32,148 bases of DNA from Parcubacteria group bacterium GW2011_GWA2_48_9 (GCA_001003705.1 LCPQ01000023.1:1-32148), one strand, 5' to 3'; positions 13,251-21,384 are shown, counted from the stretch's first letter. Notes: generated by a model not told the origin, from the letters alone. A program made the numbers and translations.

Positions 13251-14786
13251 TTAGCGGGCGTATTCGATCACGCGCTTTTCCCTAATGACAGTGACTTTGA
13301 TTTCACCAGGGTATTTCAATTCCTGTTGGATCTTTGTGGCGATATCTTTTGCCATCTTCGTCGCTGTCCAGTCGTCTATTTTTTCAGGTGTCACGAATAC
13401 TCTCACTTCACGTCCAGCCTGGATAGCGTACGTCTTCTCTACACCGTCGAAGCTTTTCGCAATTGCTTCCAGATCTTCGAGCCGTTTCACATACTGTTCG
13501 TAAGTGTCTTTACGGGCACCTGGGCGCGCGCCAGAGAGGGCATCAGCAACCTTCACAATTACGGCTTCAATAGTTTTTGGCTGGTCGTCGTGGTGGCCGA
13601 TACAGATGTAGGCAATTTCTTCAGGAAAGCCGAATTTCCGCTTCAGAATGTCGTAGCCGATTTCCGTGTGGGATCCCTGAATTTCATGATCTACCGCTTT
13701 GCCAATGTCATGGAAGAGGCCGCCTTTCTTTGCGATTGAAACGTTGGCGCCCAGCTCTTCAGCAAGCATTGATGAAATGTGGGCTACTTCGATGGAGTGC
13801 CGAAGCTGGTTTTGGCCATAACTCGTGCGATATTTCAACCGGCCAAGAATTTGCAGCAATTTCGGGTCTATTCCGGCGATACCGACTTCATATGCCGCCT
13901 CTTCGCCAGCTTCGCGGATATCCCGCGCTAACTCCTTTTTCGCTTGGTCGATAGCTTCCTCTATGCGCCCAGGGTGTATACGGCCGTCCTGGATCAGTTT
14001 CTCGAGCGCACGTTTCGCCAAATGCCGGCGGATAGGACTAAAGCCCGAAACAAGAATTGATTCAGGCGTATCATCGACGATTATTTCCACGCCGGTAAGC
14101 TGTTCGATTGTTTTGATATTTCTTCCCTCACGGCCTATAATTCTGCCTTTCATCTCGTCTGACGGAAGGTTGATCACAGTTGTCGTTGTTTCTGCCGCAT
14201 GGGAAGCAGCGTACCGTTGCATGGCGGAACTCATGATTTCACGGGCTTTTCGCTCGTATTCCTCGAGACCCGTTTTTTCCAAATGTTTGACGCGCTGAAA
14301 GAGATCGTCCTTTACGCTTGTTTCCACGTTCTCGAGAAGGATATTTTTCGCCTCTTCACGGCTCAAGCCGGAGATTCTTTCGAGTTTGTCGGTTTGATCC
14401 TGACGGATTTTTTCGATCTGACCTTTGATTGCTTCTATTTCAGTCGCACGGTCTTGCAACTTCTGCTGGCGATTTTCAAGGTCAATCAGTTTTTGATCAA
14501 AAAGCCCCTCGCGCTTTTCAAGGCGAGACTGTAATTGTGTGATCTCGGTACGCCGTATTCGTTCTTCGCGTTTAGCATCTTCGACTATTTGCAAAGCTTG
14601 ATCCTTCGCTTTCAGAAGGATTTCTTTCTGTTTGTTGTTTGTTTCCTGTGTGAGCTGCTGGAGTCGTGCTTCAGCAGTATCGATTTGCTTGGCTGCCCAA
14701 ACTTTTCTGGCAAAATACCCGGTGATCATACCGCCGGGAATGCCAACAAAGGTCAAAATAACCCAAATAAGGTTTTCTGCGGACAT
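13251..14786 (-). CDS. rny: Ribonuclease Y
   Basis: Membrane-anchored endoribonuclease that initiates mRNA decay. 511 residues, standard length. Residues ~5-27 form the N-terminal membrane anchor (LIWVILTFVGIPGGMITGYF). Residues ~35-190 form a long charged coiled coil (ETNNKQKEILLKAKDQALQI..., LQSRLEKREGLFDQKL). The KH domain has IIGREGRNIKTIEQLTGVEI. The HD domain has RHSIEVAHISSMLAEELG and GLFHDIGKAVDHE (the catalytic His-Asp), then CIGHHDD. It heads the rny-ymdB(-HU) cluster. The ATG at 14786 lies seven nt after a TATATA box, so the mRNA may also be leaderless, though no good -35 is visible. Confidence 0.95.
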   Translation of the reverse strand: MSAENLIWVILTFVGIPGGMITGYFARKVWAAKQIDTAEARLQQLTQETNNKQKEILLKAKDQALQIVEDAKREERIRRTEITQLQSRLEKREGLFDQKLIDLENRQQKLQDRATEIEAIKGQIEKIRQDQTDKLERISGLSREEAKNILLENVETSVKDDLFQRVKHLEKTGLEEYERKAREIMSSAMQRYAASHAAETTTTVINLPSDEMKGRIIGREGRNIKTIEQLTGVEIIVDDTPESILVSGFSPIRRHLAKRALEKLIQDGRIHPGRIEEAIDQAKKELARDIREAGEEAAYEVGIAGIDPKLLQILGRLKYRTSYGQNQLRHSIEVAHISSMLAEELGANVSIAKKGGLFHDIGKAVDHEIQGSHTEIGYDILKRKFGFPEEIAYICIGHHDDQPKTIEAVIVKVADALSGARPGARKDTYEQYVKRLEDLEAIAKSFDGVEKTYAIQAGREVRVFVTPEKIDDWTATKMAKDIATKIQQELKYPGEIKVTVIREKRVIEYAR

Positions 14787-14857
14787 AGGAGTGTATATAC
14801 GTCAAATACATAGTAAAGTTACTCAAACGAGTCCCTGACAGCGTATCATAAGGACTG

Positions 14858-14889
14858 AACCCTCGCAAGCGGTCTACACTCGAGGGGTT
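14858..14889. terminator. Hairpin between clpP and rny, possible terminator
   Basis: AACCCTCG pairs with CGAGGGGTT around a 15-nt loop. The T-run (GTTTTATAT) is on the plus-strand side, so it is a poor terminator for the minus-strand clpP and may instead lie in the rny promoter region. Confidence 0.3.
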
Positions 14890-14913
14890 GTTTTATATCA
14901 CCGAGAATGGCTG

Positions 14914-15510
14914 TTAGCCCGAGATAATCTTATCGATCAGGCCGTATTTTTTCGCTTCCTCACCGGAGAGGAAGTAATCGCGATCAGTGTCCTTCTCGAT
15001 TCTTGCGAGAGACTGGCCTGTGTGTTTGGCGAGGATCTGATTCAGGCGGTCACGGATTTTCAGAATATGTTCTGCCCGTATCTTAATGTCGGATGCCTGA
15101 CCTTCTGCGCCACCCATCACTTGATGCAGCATAATTTCCGAATTTGGCAGTGCGAACCGCTTGCCTTTCGCTCCTGCAGCCAATAATGTTGCTGACATCG
15201 AGGCTGCCATGCCTACGCAAATAGTGACGATGTCTGGTTTCACGTACTGCATTGTATCGTAGATTGCCATTCCGGCTGTCACGGATCCGCCGGGAGAGTT
15301 AATGTACAGTTTGATATCTTTTTGTTTGTCTTGTGATTCCAAAAATAATAATTGCGCAATAACAATATTGGCAACCGCATCGCTAATCGGTGTGCCAAGG
15401 AAAATAATGCGTTCTTTTAAGAGCCGCGAGTAGATATCATAGGCTCGCTCCCCAAACTGGGACTTTTCTATAACTGTCGGGATTAAGTATTGGTTTATTG
15501 GTTCCGGCAT
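14914..15510 (-). CDS. clpP: ATP-dependent Clp protease proteolytic subunit
   Basis: 198 residues, standard ClpP. The tetradecameric serine protease degrades unfolded or tagged proteins with ClpX/ClpC. The catalytic Ser is in [15 protein letters not shown], where Gly of the usual ASMGA is replaced by Ser (ASMSA). The His is in [11 protein letters not shown] and the Asp in [19 protein letters not shown]. The N-terminal [22 protein letters not shown] and RIIFLGTPI are typical. Its promoter gives a ~4-nt leader. The propeptide is short or absent (MPEPINQYL). Confidence 0.95.
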   Translation of the reverse strand: MPEPINQYLIPTVIEKSQFGERAYDIYSRLLKERIIFLGTPISDAVANIVIAQLLFLESQDKQKDIKLYINSPGGSVTAGMAIYDTMQYVKPDIVTICVGMAASMSATLLAAGAKGKRFALPNSEIMLHQVMGGAEGQASDIKIRAEHILKIRDRLNQILAKHTGQSLARIEKDTDRDYFLSGEEAKKYGLIDKIISG

Positions 15511-15520
15511 AGGTTATTCA

Positions 15521-15549
15521 ATAGTAGGAGGAGGGGTGCAAAAAGTCAA
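15521..15549 (-). promoter_or_regulatory. Promoter of clpP, near-leaderless
   Basis: Minus strand TTGACT (15544-15549), 17-nt spacer, TACTAT (15521-15526), ten nt before the ATG. Predicted leader is ~4 nt. Confidence 0.65.
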
Positions 15550-15598
15550 TGTGATACAAGATATATAGCAGAAAATGGTATGAAAAATGGGAAAAGTG

Positions 15599-15624
15599 AA
15601 AAAAGTGATGCTCCCCTTGTCACC
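15599..15624 (-). terminator. Possible terminator of the infB-rbfA-nrnA transcript
   Basis: Minus strand GGTGA...TCACT weak stem with an 11-nt loop, directly followed by TTTTTT, ~35 nt past the nrnA stop. Confidence 0.35.
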
Positions 15625-15655
15625 CTTCGAGTCTTTTTACCATTTATAATACCTA

Positions 15656-16630
15656 TTATTCAATGTCCCACCCATTCTCCGTTTCGATGAGGCTCGCTTC
15701 GATACTAAAACCCGCCGCCTTTTTATGCCCACCACCGCCAAAAGCTTTTGCGAGCGTTGCCACATTGATGTACGGATCAGTCGTTCGAAGCGACACTTTG
15801 ATTTTTCCCTTTTCGGACTCCTTAAACACCATAACCATCTTCGTTTTTCTTAGTGTATTCAGAAAGTTCGCGATTCCCTCAGTCGCTTCATCTTCAATAC
15901 CGAGTTCCTCAAAGTCCTTAACAGTGATAGCTGTCGTAACAATTCCCGTCTCCGGGTTCTCCTTTAAACGTGACAGCGCCTTGCCCCATAACTGAAGATG
16001 GGTAAGTGGGGTGTTTCGCATAGTATAGAGCATAATGTTTTTGAGGCGCGCCCCGTAACCGAGTAATTTGGCCGCCGCTTCGAGGGAAGAGGATGTTGTC
16101 GCCAAGTTAGAGAAGATGCCGGTGTCAGTGATAATGCCTGTCAAAAGGCATGTTGCTACTTCTTGTGATATCGGGTGCCTATGGTAGTCGAGGAAGTGAA
16201 ATATGATCTCAGACGTAGAAGAGGCTTGCTCATGCACGAGATTCGTATGTCCGAATCGTGTATTCGTCGGATGATGATCGATATTGATGATGATGGGTTT
16301 ATGCACCTGTAAGTCCTTTATCAAATCTTCTACTCCCGCATAGACTAAGTCGCCTGAGTCGAGAACACACACCAGGTCGTAATGATGACGTTTAATCCAT
16401 TCATGGTCCGAGGTGAATGTCTCTATCTTTGGCAGGTACCCAAAATGCTGTGGTACTTTGTGAATACAAAAACAGGTATGCTGCTTGCCAAGGGAATCCA
16501 GAAAATGACTTAAGCCTAAAGCTGCACCCAGCGTATCGCCGTCAGGTTTCTGATGCGAAATAATTAGGATACGGTTAGCCCGGTCTATGTGTTCCTTAAT
16601 TTCTTCAAATTGGCGCGAAAATTCCTTCAT
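15656..16630 (-). CDS. nrnA: NrnA-type DHH phosphoesterase (nanoRNase/pAp phosphatase)
   Basis: Degrades 2-5 nt RNAs and dephosphorylates pAp. DHH motifs: ILIISHQKPDGDTLGAALGL, VCVLDSGD, INIDHHPTN (the DHH signature) and TGIITDTGIF. The C-terminal DHHA1 domain carries KVSLRTTDPYINVATLAKAFGGGGHKKAAGF. The track start at 16666 is a TTG overlapping a -10 box, so ATG 16630 (MKEFSRQFEEIKEHIDRANR) is preferred, giving 324 residues. It follows rbfA, as in the infB-rbfA-nrnA operon of many bacteria, and also has its own internal promoter. Confidence 0.92.
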   Translation of the reverse strand: MKEFSRQFEEIKEHIDRANRILIISHQKPDGDTLGAALGLSHFLDSLGKQHTCFCIHKVPQHFGYLPKIETFTSDHEWIKRHHYDLVCVLDSGDLVYAGVEDLIKDLQVHKPIIINIDHHPTNTRFGHTNLVHEQASSTSEIIFHFLDYHRHPISQEVATCLLTGIITDTGIFSNLATTSSSLEAAAKLLGYGARLKNIMLYTMRNTPLTHLQLWGKALSRLKENPETGIVTTAITVKDFEELGIEDEATEGIANFLNTLRKTKMVMVFKESEKGKIKVSLRTTDPYINVATLAKAFGGGGHKKAAGFSIEASLIETENGWDIE

Positions 16631-16665
16631 ACGGAACGGATCTGGGAGTAAGTTTTTGATGTCCA

Positions 16666-16694
16666 ATACTACCCTTCGTCGTTCCGTCTGTCAA
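16666..16694 (-). promoter_or_regulatory. Internal promoter of nrnA
   Basis: Minus strand TTGACA (16689-16694), 17-nt spacer, TAGTAT (16666-16671). It sits in the 98-nt rbfA-nrnA gap beside a CCCCC/GGGGG hairpin and decides the start at 16630. Confidence 0.7.
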
Positions 16695-16728
16695 CCCCCA
16701 GTTGAATACAAGGGGGCACCAAGGGTTA

Positions 16729-17103
16729 TCAGGGGGTATGAGGGGACGTTTTGTCCTGGGATCCATCCTTGGCAATGTCGTTGAGTAGTTGCTCTATTCG
16801 GGCCGCATGACGCTCTGTCGTATCGAGGGTAAATCTTACCTTAGGTATTTTTCGGAGGGTAATCTTTTCATTCAAAACATGATGAAAAAAAACCGCCCTC
16901 TTTTCAAGGTACTGGAGAATTTCCTTGGCTGCGTCATCTGGCGCGATGCTCACAGAGATAGTGCAGACTGACAAATCACGGGATGTGTTTACCCGCGTGA
17001 TTGTCACGAAGCTTTCATGCGGCAAATCAAGCTCTCGGGCAAACAGCTCGCTCAGCTGGCGTCTGATCAGCTCATTGATGCGATCCATGCGGTCTACCGG
17101 CAT
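16729..17103 (-). CDS. rbfA: Ribosome-binding factor A
   Basis: Small KH-like factor that binds the 30S subunit and helps 16S 5'-end maturation. 124 residues from ATG 17103 (MPVDRMDRINELIRRQLSEL), ten nt after the infB stop; ATG 17088 is a second option. Typical segments are VTITRVNTSRDLSVCTISVSI, AVFFHHVLNEKITLRKIPKVRF and LDTTERHAARIEQLLNDI. The track start at 17172 lies inside infB and adds residues foreign to the family. The order infB-rbfA-nrnA is conserved widely. No SD. Confidence 0.92.
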   Translation of the reverse strand: MPVDRMDRINELIRRQLSELFARELDLPHESFVTITRVNTSRDLSVCTISVSIAPDDAAKEILQYLEKRAVFFHHVLNEKITLRKIPKVRFTLDTTERHAARIEQLLNDIAKDGSQDKTSPHTP

Positions 17104-17113
17104 AAGTCGCTCG

Positions 17114-18097
17114 TTATCGGGCGGAAAGTTTTCGGTAGCGTTTTTCTTCAGTATACATTTCGAGGATATCACCGACTTTTACTACTGCTTTTCCTGAGAA
17201 TTGCACCCCGCAGTCATTCACTGCTACCACTTCACGCACTGACTGTTTCCCCGCCTGCAAACTTGCTAGCTTACCGTGGCCGACCGGTTGCTGGTTTCTC
17301 AATACTCGCGTCTGTGCACCTTCGAGCGCCCGTCCTTTTGTAACTGTACCACCTATAATCATCGAATTCTTTTCTGTCCTGAAAATGGCCAGCACCTTGA
17401 TACGTCCTTCCTCAGTCCGCACTATTTCAGGCGAGAGAATCTTTTCAGCCTCCTGTTGGACATCGTCTGTTAATTCGTAGATGATGTTGTACAATTTTAC
17501 CTTAACCCCTCGTTCCTTCGCCGATTGCTCAACTGACAGGTTGGTCTTCACGTTAAAACCATATATGATGGCACCGGTAGCTTCCGCCGCCTCAATATCC
17601 GAGTCTGCCACATTCCCTAATGCTTTTTTTGCGATGGCGATTTTAAAATCTGGCAGTGACAAACGTTCGAGTGATTGCAAAATAGCTTCCTGCGAACCCA
17701 ATGTGTCTGTCTTCAAAATCACCGCAAGTTTTTCGATACCATCTTCTTTTTCCAATGAATTAGTGAGCGATGCCTCGTAGATGCGTTTCTGCTCCTCATA
17801 TCCTTTCATATGTCCTTTCAACGCTTTCAAATCGGGATGTACTTGAAGAATATCACCGACGGATGAAGAACTTTTCAGTCCTAATATTTTTACTGGCATC
17901 GATGGGCCGGCTTCGGTCACTTCTGTACCGCGATAGTCCCTCATGTTTTTGATTTTTCCGCTAATAGTTCCAATACTGACGAGGTTGCCCGTTCGGAGAG
18001 TACCGGACTGGACGAGTACCGTTGCGACAGGCCCCTCACCTTTATCTATGTGTGATTCAATAATGGTACCGACTGCGCGACCGTGTCGATTTGCCAC
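17114..18097 (-). pseudogene. infB: Translation initiation factor IF-2, C-terminal part (after frameshift)
   Basis: Continuation of infB in another frame. It begins near [20 protein letters not shown], which matches the start of IF-2 domain II (usually LKANPxRPAxGTVIEAxLDKG). VATVLVQSGTLRTGN, domain III (AVILKTDTLGSQEAILQSL), and C-terminal EGRIKVLAIFRTEKNSMIIGGTV and the fMet-tRNA-binding C2 domain follow. The track start is a GTG that is not a real start. Joined to the upstream ORF it makes ~620 residues, but the end of the G domain, including G5, is missing. Confidence 0.88.
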
Positions 18098-18978
18098 AAT
18101 TTCCTCTTTTGCTGCTGCTTTACTCTCTCAATATCGGCATTTTCTTTATCTATTTTATTTATTGCGACCACGAAGGGCAATTTGGAATTTTGGATAATCG
18201 TGATTGCTTCCTCTGTTTGAGGTTTGATGCCCTCATCGGCTGCTACGACAAGTATAGCTATGTCTGCGACGCGCGCACCGCGTGAGCGCATGGTAGTAAA
18301 TGCCTCATGTCCAGGAGTGTCGATGAAAGTGATGGGGGTGTTTTTGTATACTACCTGATATGCGCCGATATGTTGGGTGATACTACCCGCTTCTTGAGCA
18401 ACGACGTCTGTTTTTCTGATCGCATCGAGCAGCTTGGTTTTTCCGTGGTCAACATGTCCCATAACAACAATCACGGGGGGTCGAGCAGACAGGGAACCTT
18501 GTTTTTCTTTTTCAAGAATGCTCTCAACGGTAGTCTCCTCTAGTGTGCTCGCTGTTTCATTCAGCGTTGCGTTATAACCGAGATCTTCAGCGATGATAGA
18601 TGCTGTTTCGAAATCAATGTGCTCATTGAGCGACGCGAGTATGCCATTATTCATCAACTGTTTTATGACGTCGGTTACTGGCATTCCAAGCTGGTCGGCA
18701 AAATCACGAACAGCAATTTTCTGAGGCAGTACAAGTATTCGTTTTTCAGTTGACGACGCTTGCGGGTGATCCTCCGTTATTTCAACAGGTATTGGTTTAC
18801 CACGCCGTATTCGTTCCAAGAGTCCTGGTTGCGCTTTTATTTTTTCCATTATTTGTTCAGCAACCCGTGTGTCAATTTTAATTGCCTTTCGACCAACATC
18901 GAAACCAAGCTTTGGAATCAGGTCTTTCAAAGCAGTTGTCGGAATTTTTAATTGGCGGGCCAACTCAGTGACGTTCAT
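18046..18978 (-). pseudogene. infB: Translation initiation factor IF-2, N-terminal part, frameshifted in the G domain
   Basis: GTPase that brings initiator tRNA to the ribosome. Two IF2_N modules ([40 protein letters not shown]) precede the G domain, with G1 [13 protein letters not shown]2 [13 protein letters not shown]3 DTPGHEAF and G4 [10 protein letters not shown]. After ADIERVKQQ the frame turns into nonsense (QKRKLWQID...) and stops at 18046. The remainder continues in the other frame. Roughly 45 residues that should follow G4, including the G5 SA(K/L) motif, are absent. As infB is essential, an assembly error is the first suspicion. Promoter and ATG at 18978 are clear. Confidence 0.9.
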
Positions 18979-19015
18979 GTGCTCGCTGCGTTATCGGCTA
19001 AAGTAAACGTAGTAT

Positions 19016-19044
19016 AGTGTACTGAATGAAGAGTCGTTCGTCAA
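19016..19044 (-). promoter_or_regulatory. Promoter of the infB-rbfA-nrnA operon
   Basis: Minus strand TTGACG (19039-19044), 17-nt spacer, TACACT (19016-19021), leader ~31 nt to the infB ATG. Confidence 0.65.
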
Positions 19045-19124
19045 CCTTGTCAGAAAATTTTCTGAATCTTGGACGTGCCTTCTTTAAAGTATTGCGATCG
19101 AAAAAACGTTTAATCCCGAATTAA
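19026..19124 (+). CDS. Possible 32-codon basic small ORF
   Basis: ATG-to-TAA frame starting MKSRSSTLSENFLNLG and ending in a Lys/Arg-rich tail. A TATAGT (-10 like) ends seven nt before the ATG, as in the leaderless genes here, but the -35 is weak and the region overlaps the infB promoter. No homologue is recognised. The rest of the 18979-19220 gap holds no other gene. Confidence 0.2.
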   Translation: MKSRSSTLSENFLNLGRAFFKVLRSKKRLIPN

Positions 19125-19163
19125 CCATTTCAATAAATTTTCTAACGGGGTCAACTCTTTTAT

Positions 19164-19192
19164 AACGAAAAATTCGTTTCCTCCACGAAACG
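19164..19192 (-). terminator. Terminator of the DAGK-like gene
   Basis: Minus strand stem CGTTTC/GAAACG (19175-19180, 19187-19192) with six-base loop, followed by AATTTTTCGTT, ~30 nt past the stop. Confidence 0.7.
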
Positions 19193-19220
19193 GCTAGAAT
19201 AAAATATGTTGCCGTCGATA

Positions 19221-19979
19221 CTAGCTAAAAGATCGTCGGCCACCAACGATAATTTGCAGTTGCTTCGGGGCGATTTCAATTACTACTGGTGTTTTTAACG
19301 TGGTATATCCGTCTGCCAGCACGGGCACATTTTCTCCAAATCCCCGTAAAAATGCGCTCGTAATTGGAAAAACGCTTGAGTGTGAGAATTTTTTCTTAAA
19401 TACCTCAGTAAAAGACCTATGATCTTCAGTGGGCTGGATAACAGCCTCGAGAACCCCGTCCTGCGGGTTACAGCGTACTGGACCTTTTTGGAGATCCATA
19501 TTGCAAATAAACGCCGCACCACTGTGGCTCATTGAGATGGAGTATCCGTTACATTCAAGCTTAACCTTTGTCATATCCGGGATCTCAAGCCTCGACAAAA
19601 AATACTGGCCGTTTGCTTTTCCGAGATCAATGTGTTCAATAATCCTGCGTGAAACGGTATCGCAAGCATCCACTTCCTGCGGTATGCCCAATAATTCGGC
19701 TATTTCATTTTTCGGTCCCATTGGGATCATGCCAACAATTGTGTTATGCGAAGGTAAAAAGCTTATTGCCCTTGTTAAGGTTTCATCATTACCCACAATA
19801 ACAAGTGTCTCACTTTTTCTATCAACAGCATCAGCCACAAGTTCTTTCAGACTTTTCAGTATTGTCAGTTTCTCTATTCGTCCGTTGATACCCAACTCAA
19901 GCAGGCGCGACTCTATACGGAAGAGTGCGTTCTGATACTTCTTATCATTCAAATACGAATCGTAAATATAGGTATACAT
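19221..19979 (-). CDS. Diacylglycerol kinase catalytic-domain-like protein, divergent
   Basis: 252 residues resembling the DAGK/NAD-kinase-like fold used by lipid kinases. The segment TLVIVGNDETLTRAISFLPS aligns with the family's (V)GGDGTxxxVxxxL, and GMIPMGPKNEIAELLGIP with GIIPxGTxNDxAxxLGIP. The nucleotide-binding GGDGT is degenerate (GNDET) and the usual N-terminal NPxSG motif is absent, so kinase activity is doubtful. The C-terminal beta-rich half (YSISMSHSGAAFICN...) fits the second domain of YegS/DgkB proteins. The bactofilin gene ends 24 nt upstream on the same strand, probably in one transcript. A phospholipid-related role near the membrane skeleton is speculation. Confidence 0.6.
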   Translation of the reverse strand: MYTYIYDSYLNDKKYQNALFRIESRLLELGINGRIEKLTILKSLKELVADAVDRKSETLVIVGNDETLTRAISFLPSHNTIVGMIPMGPKNEIAELLGIPQEVDACDTVSRRIIEHIDLGKANGQYFLSRLEIPDMTKVKLECNGYSISMSHSGAAFICNMDLQKGPVRCNPQDGVLEAVIQPTEDHRSFTEVFKKKFSHSSVFPITSAFLRGFGENVPVLADGYTTLKTPVVIEIAPKQLQIIVGGRRSFS

Positions 19980-20003
19980 ACCACTCGAAACATGAGCTCT
20001 GAT

Positions 20004-20393
20004 TTATTTCTGGACGTTTTTTTCTGGGGTGAACTCCTTTATTTCATTCATCATCGTCACTTTACCCTGCAATACAGCCCCTGGTTCTACAGAAAGTATT
20101 TTAGTTTCCAGGTTGCCAATAACTTTTGCAGAGGCAGAAAGTTCGGTCCGTTCACTTACTTTCACGTTCCCACGGATTTCACCGGCGACAGTCAAATTTG
20201 CCACTTGGATATCAGCTTTTATCTTTGCTTCTTTGCCGACGCGCAAGTTGTGGCGGGTCTTCAGCGTTCCCTGAAGCGAACCATCAACGATGACATTGCC
20301 ATCACCGCTAAAGTTCCCCTCGACTTTTACCGAAGGTCCGATAATTGTTTCTACTTCCCGAGAAGGGCTTTTTTGCTCGTCTTTTTCGAACAT
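20004..20393 (-). CDS. Bactofilin (polymer-forming cytoskeletal protein)
   Basis: 129 residues. The disordered charged N-terminus (MFEKDEQKSPSREVE) precedes the right-handed beta-helix core built of short repeats: TIIGPSVKVEGNFSGDGNVI, DGSLQGTLKTRHNLRVG, KIKADIQVANLTVAGEIRG, NVKVSERTELSASAKVIGNL. Bactofilins self-assemble without nucleotide into filaments at the membrane and organise cell-wall enzymes or polar structures. The protein has normal length. A clean promoter lies upstream; the DAGK-like gene follows in the same direction. No M23 peptidase partner is nearby. Confidence 0.92.
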   Translation of the reverse strand: MFEKDEQKSPSREVETIIGPSVKVEGNFSGDGNVIVDGSLQGTLKTRHNLRVGKEAKIKADIQVANLTVAGEIRGNVKVSERTELSASAKVIGNLETKILSVEPGAVLQGKVTMMNEIKEFTPEKNVQK

Positions 20394-20427
20394 AGGTGTT
20401 GTGTTTATTGATAATGAAGCGTCTTAT

Positions 20428-20456
20428 ATTGTAGTCTTTTCCTTCTTCCTGGTCAA
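20428..20456 (-). promoter_or_regulatory. Promoter of bactofilin
   Basis: Minus strand TTGACC (20451-20456), 17-nt spacer, TACAAT (20428-20433), leader ~28 nt. Confidence 0.75.
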
Positions 20457-20462
20457 AGCGAA

Positions 20463-20491
20463 TTGCCCGAATAGATAAATTTCTGTACACT
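20463..20491 (+). promoter_or_regulatory. Promoter of the small membrane protein
   Basis: TTGCCC (20463-20468), 17-nt spacer, TACACT (20486-20491), divergent from and six nt away from the bactofilin -35. Confidence 0.5.
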
Positions 20492-20516
20492 TGTAGTACT
20501 TTTTTCACAAAGACGT

Positions 20517-20705
20517 ATGGTAATTCAACAGCGGCACGATGAACTCCAGGAAATGGAATCTCGCTATATTCGGAAAGACCTCCATTTGGTCGCTATTATC
20601 ATGGCGGTAGTACTTGGCATTGTTGCCTTTTTGTACTTTTACGATCAACATACTGGTTTCATGAATATTATCTCACCTAGGCTCTTTGATAATTTGATTA
20701 AGTAG
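20517..20705 (+). CDS. Small single-pass membrane protein
   Basis: 62 residues: a charged N-terminal helix (QQRHDELQEMESRYIRKDLH), one transmembrane segment (LVAIIMAVVLGIVAFLYFY) and a short tail (DQHTGFMNIISPRLFDNLIK). The family is not recognised. The positive cluster RYIRK before the helix predicts the N-terminus inside. A divergent promoter shared with bactofilin suggests a possible membrane-skeleton link, which is inference only. No SD. The 20706-20866 gap beyond it is AT-rich and holds only the first parS-like site. Confidence 0.6.
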   Translation: MVIQQRHDELQEMESRYIRKDLHLVAIIMAVVLGIVAFLYFYDQHTGFMNIISPRLFDNLIK

Positions 20706-20794
20706 TTATGCGACACATAAGATTGTCTAATATTAAGTTAATTTAGGCAATTATATATATTAATTGACTTTATTATTTATAACTGTCGTGATAA

Positions 20795-20810
20795 TGTTCC
20801 ACATGGAACA
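20795..20810. other. parS-like palindrome 1
   Basis: TGTTCCACATGGAACA, a perfect 16-bp palindrome matching the ParB-binding consensus TGTTNCACGTGAAACA in its outer halves. In AT-rich intergenic sequence before tRNA-Arg(CCT). Confidence 0.75.
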
Positions 20811-20866
20811 TTTTTATGTGCCCTAAGTGTCATTGTAGCTCCAAGGACCTACCCGCCACTACCTTT

Positions 20867-20938
20867 GCCCCTATAGTTTAACGGATAGAACAAGGGACTC
20901 CTAAGCCCTGGATCCAGGTTCAATTCCTGGTAGGGGCA
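20867..20938 (+). tRNA. tRNA-Arg (anticodon CCT)
   Basis: Acceptor GCCCCTA/TAGGGGC, D-arm GTTTAACGGATAGAAC, anticodon loop CTCCTAA (CCT, reads AGG), T-arm CCAGG-TTCAATT-CCTGG. Discriminator A, no encoded CCA. The base pair closing the anticodon loop is A-G. Confidence 0.92.
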
Positions 20939-21057
20939 GGGGCAATGGCAGGAACGCCGATAATACGGAACAGATAAACTTGGATAAATTCTCGGAGCCC
21001 TGCGCCCGCGGGGAGTAGATCCCGCCGAATGGTGGAACTGGCGAGAACAGAGGACAT

Positions 21058-21131
21058 GGGCCTATGGTCTAGTGGCATGACACCGCATTCGCATTGCGGA
21101 GGCGGGAGTTCGATTCTCCCTAGGTCCACCA
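21058..21131 (+). tRNA. tRNA-Ala (anticodon CGC)
   Basis: Acceptor GGGCCTA/TAGGTCC, D-arm GGTCTAGTGGCATGACACC, anticodon stem CCGCA/TGCGG with loop TTCGCAT (CGC, reads GCG), T-arm GGGAG-TTCGATT-CTCCC. After the discriminator A the sequence reads CCA, so this one may encode its 3' CCA. Confidence 0.9.
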
Positions 21132-21200
21132 AGCTTTTGCCAGGGCTTCAGTTTGTAAACAGTAAGTTGGTACTATATAAACCTAGGCCTCTAGTCATTT

Positions 21201-21239
21201 GGTAGTTGCCTCGTCGGCGACCCGCCGAAGAGGCGGGAG
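21201..21239 (+). repeat. Second copy of the tRNA-associated two-hairpin repeat
   Basis: Thirty-six of 39 positions match 8811-8849. GTTGCC/GGCGAC (one G-T pair) and CCCGCC/GGCGGG hairpins follow a GGTAG preceded by TAGTCATTT, which resembles the D-arm of the tRNA-Ala 70 nt downstream. Confidence 0.7.
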
Positions 21240-21311
21240 CGGTCACCGAAGGCGACAGGTGAGTGTTTGAGGAGATCCAGTTTTTAAAGAGTTTCCCGCA
21301 CCTTTCTTTCT

Positions 21312-21384
21312 GGGCCAATAGCTCAGTTGGTAGAGCACTTCCATGGCATGGAAGGGGTCAGGGGTTCGAGTCCCCTTTGGTCCA
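21312..21384 (+). tRNA. tRNA-Ala (anticodon GGC)
   Basis: Acceptor GGGCCAA/TTGGTCC, D-arm TAGCTCAGTTGGTAGAGCA, anticodon stem CTTCC/GGAAG with loop ATGGCAT (GGC, reads GCC/GCT), T-loop GGTTCGAGTCC. Discriminator A, no CCA. Perfect 11-bp inverted repeats CCGCACCTTTC (21296-21306) and GAAAGGTGCGG (21389-21399) flank it and would extend the acceptor helix. Confidence 0.93.

Noticed and set aside
13224-14813. Series of plus-strand ORFs opposite rny
   Set aside because: Antisense shadows of the coiled-coil and HD regions of RNase Y.
20920-21132. Minus-strand ORF MVDLGRIELPPPQCECGV
   Set aside because: Antisense of tRNA-Ala(CGC) and the tRNA-Arg(CCT) tail; a well-known annotation artefact.
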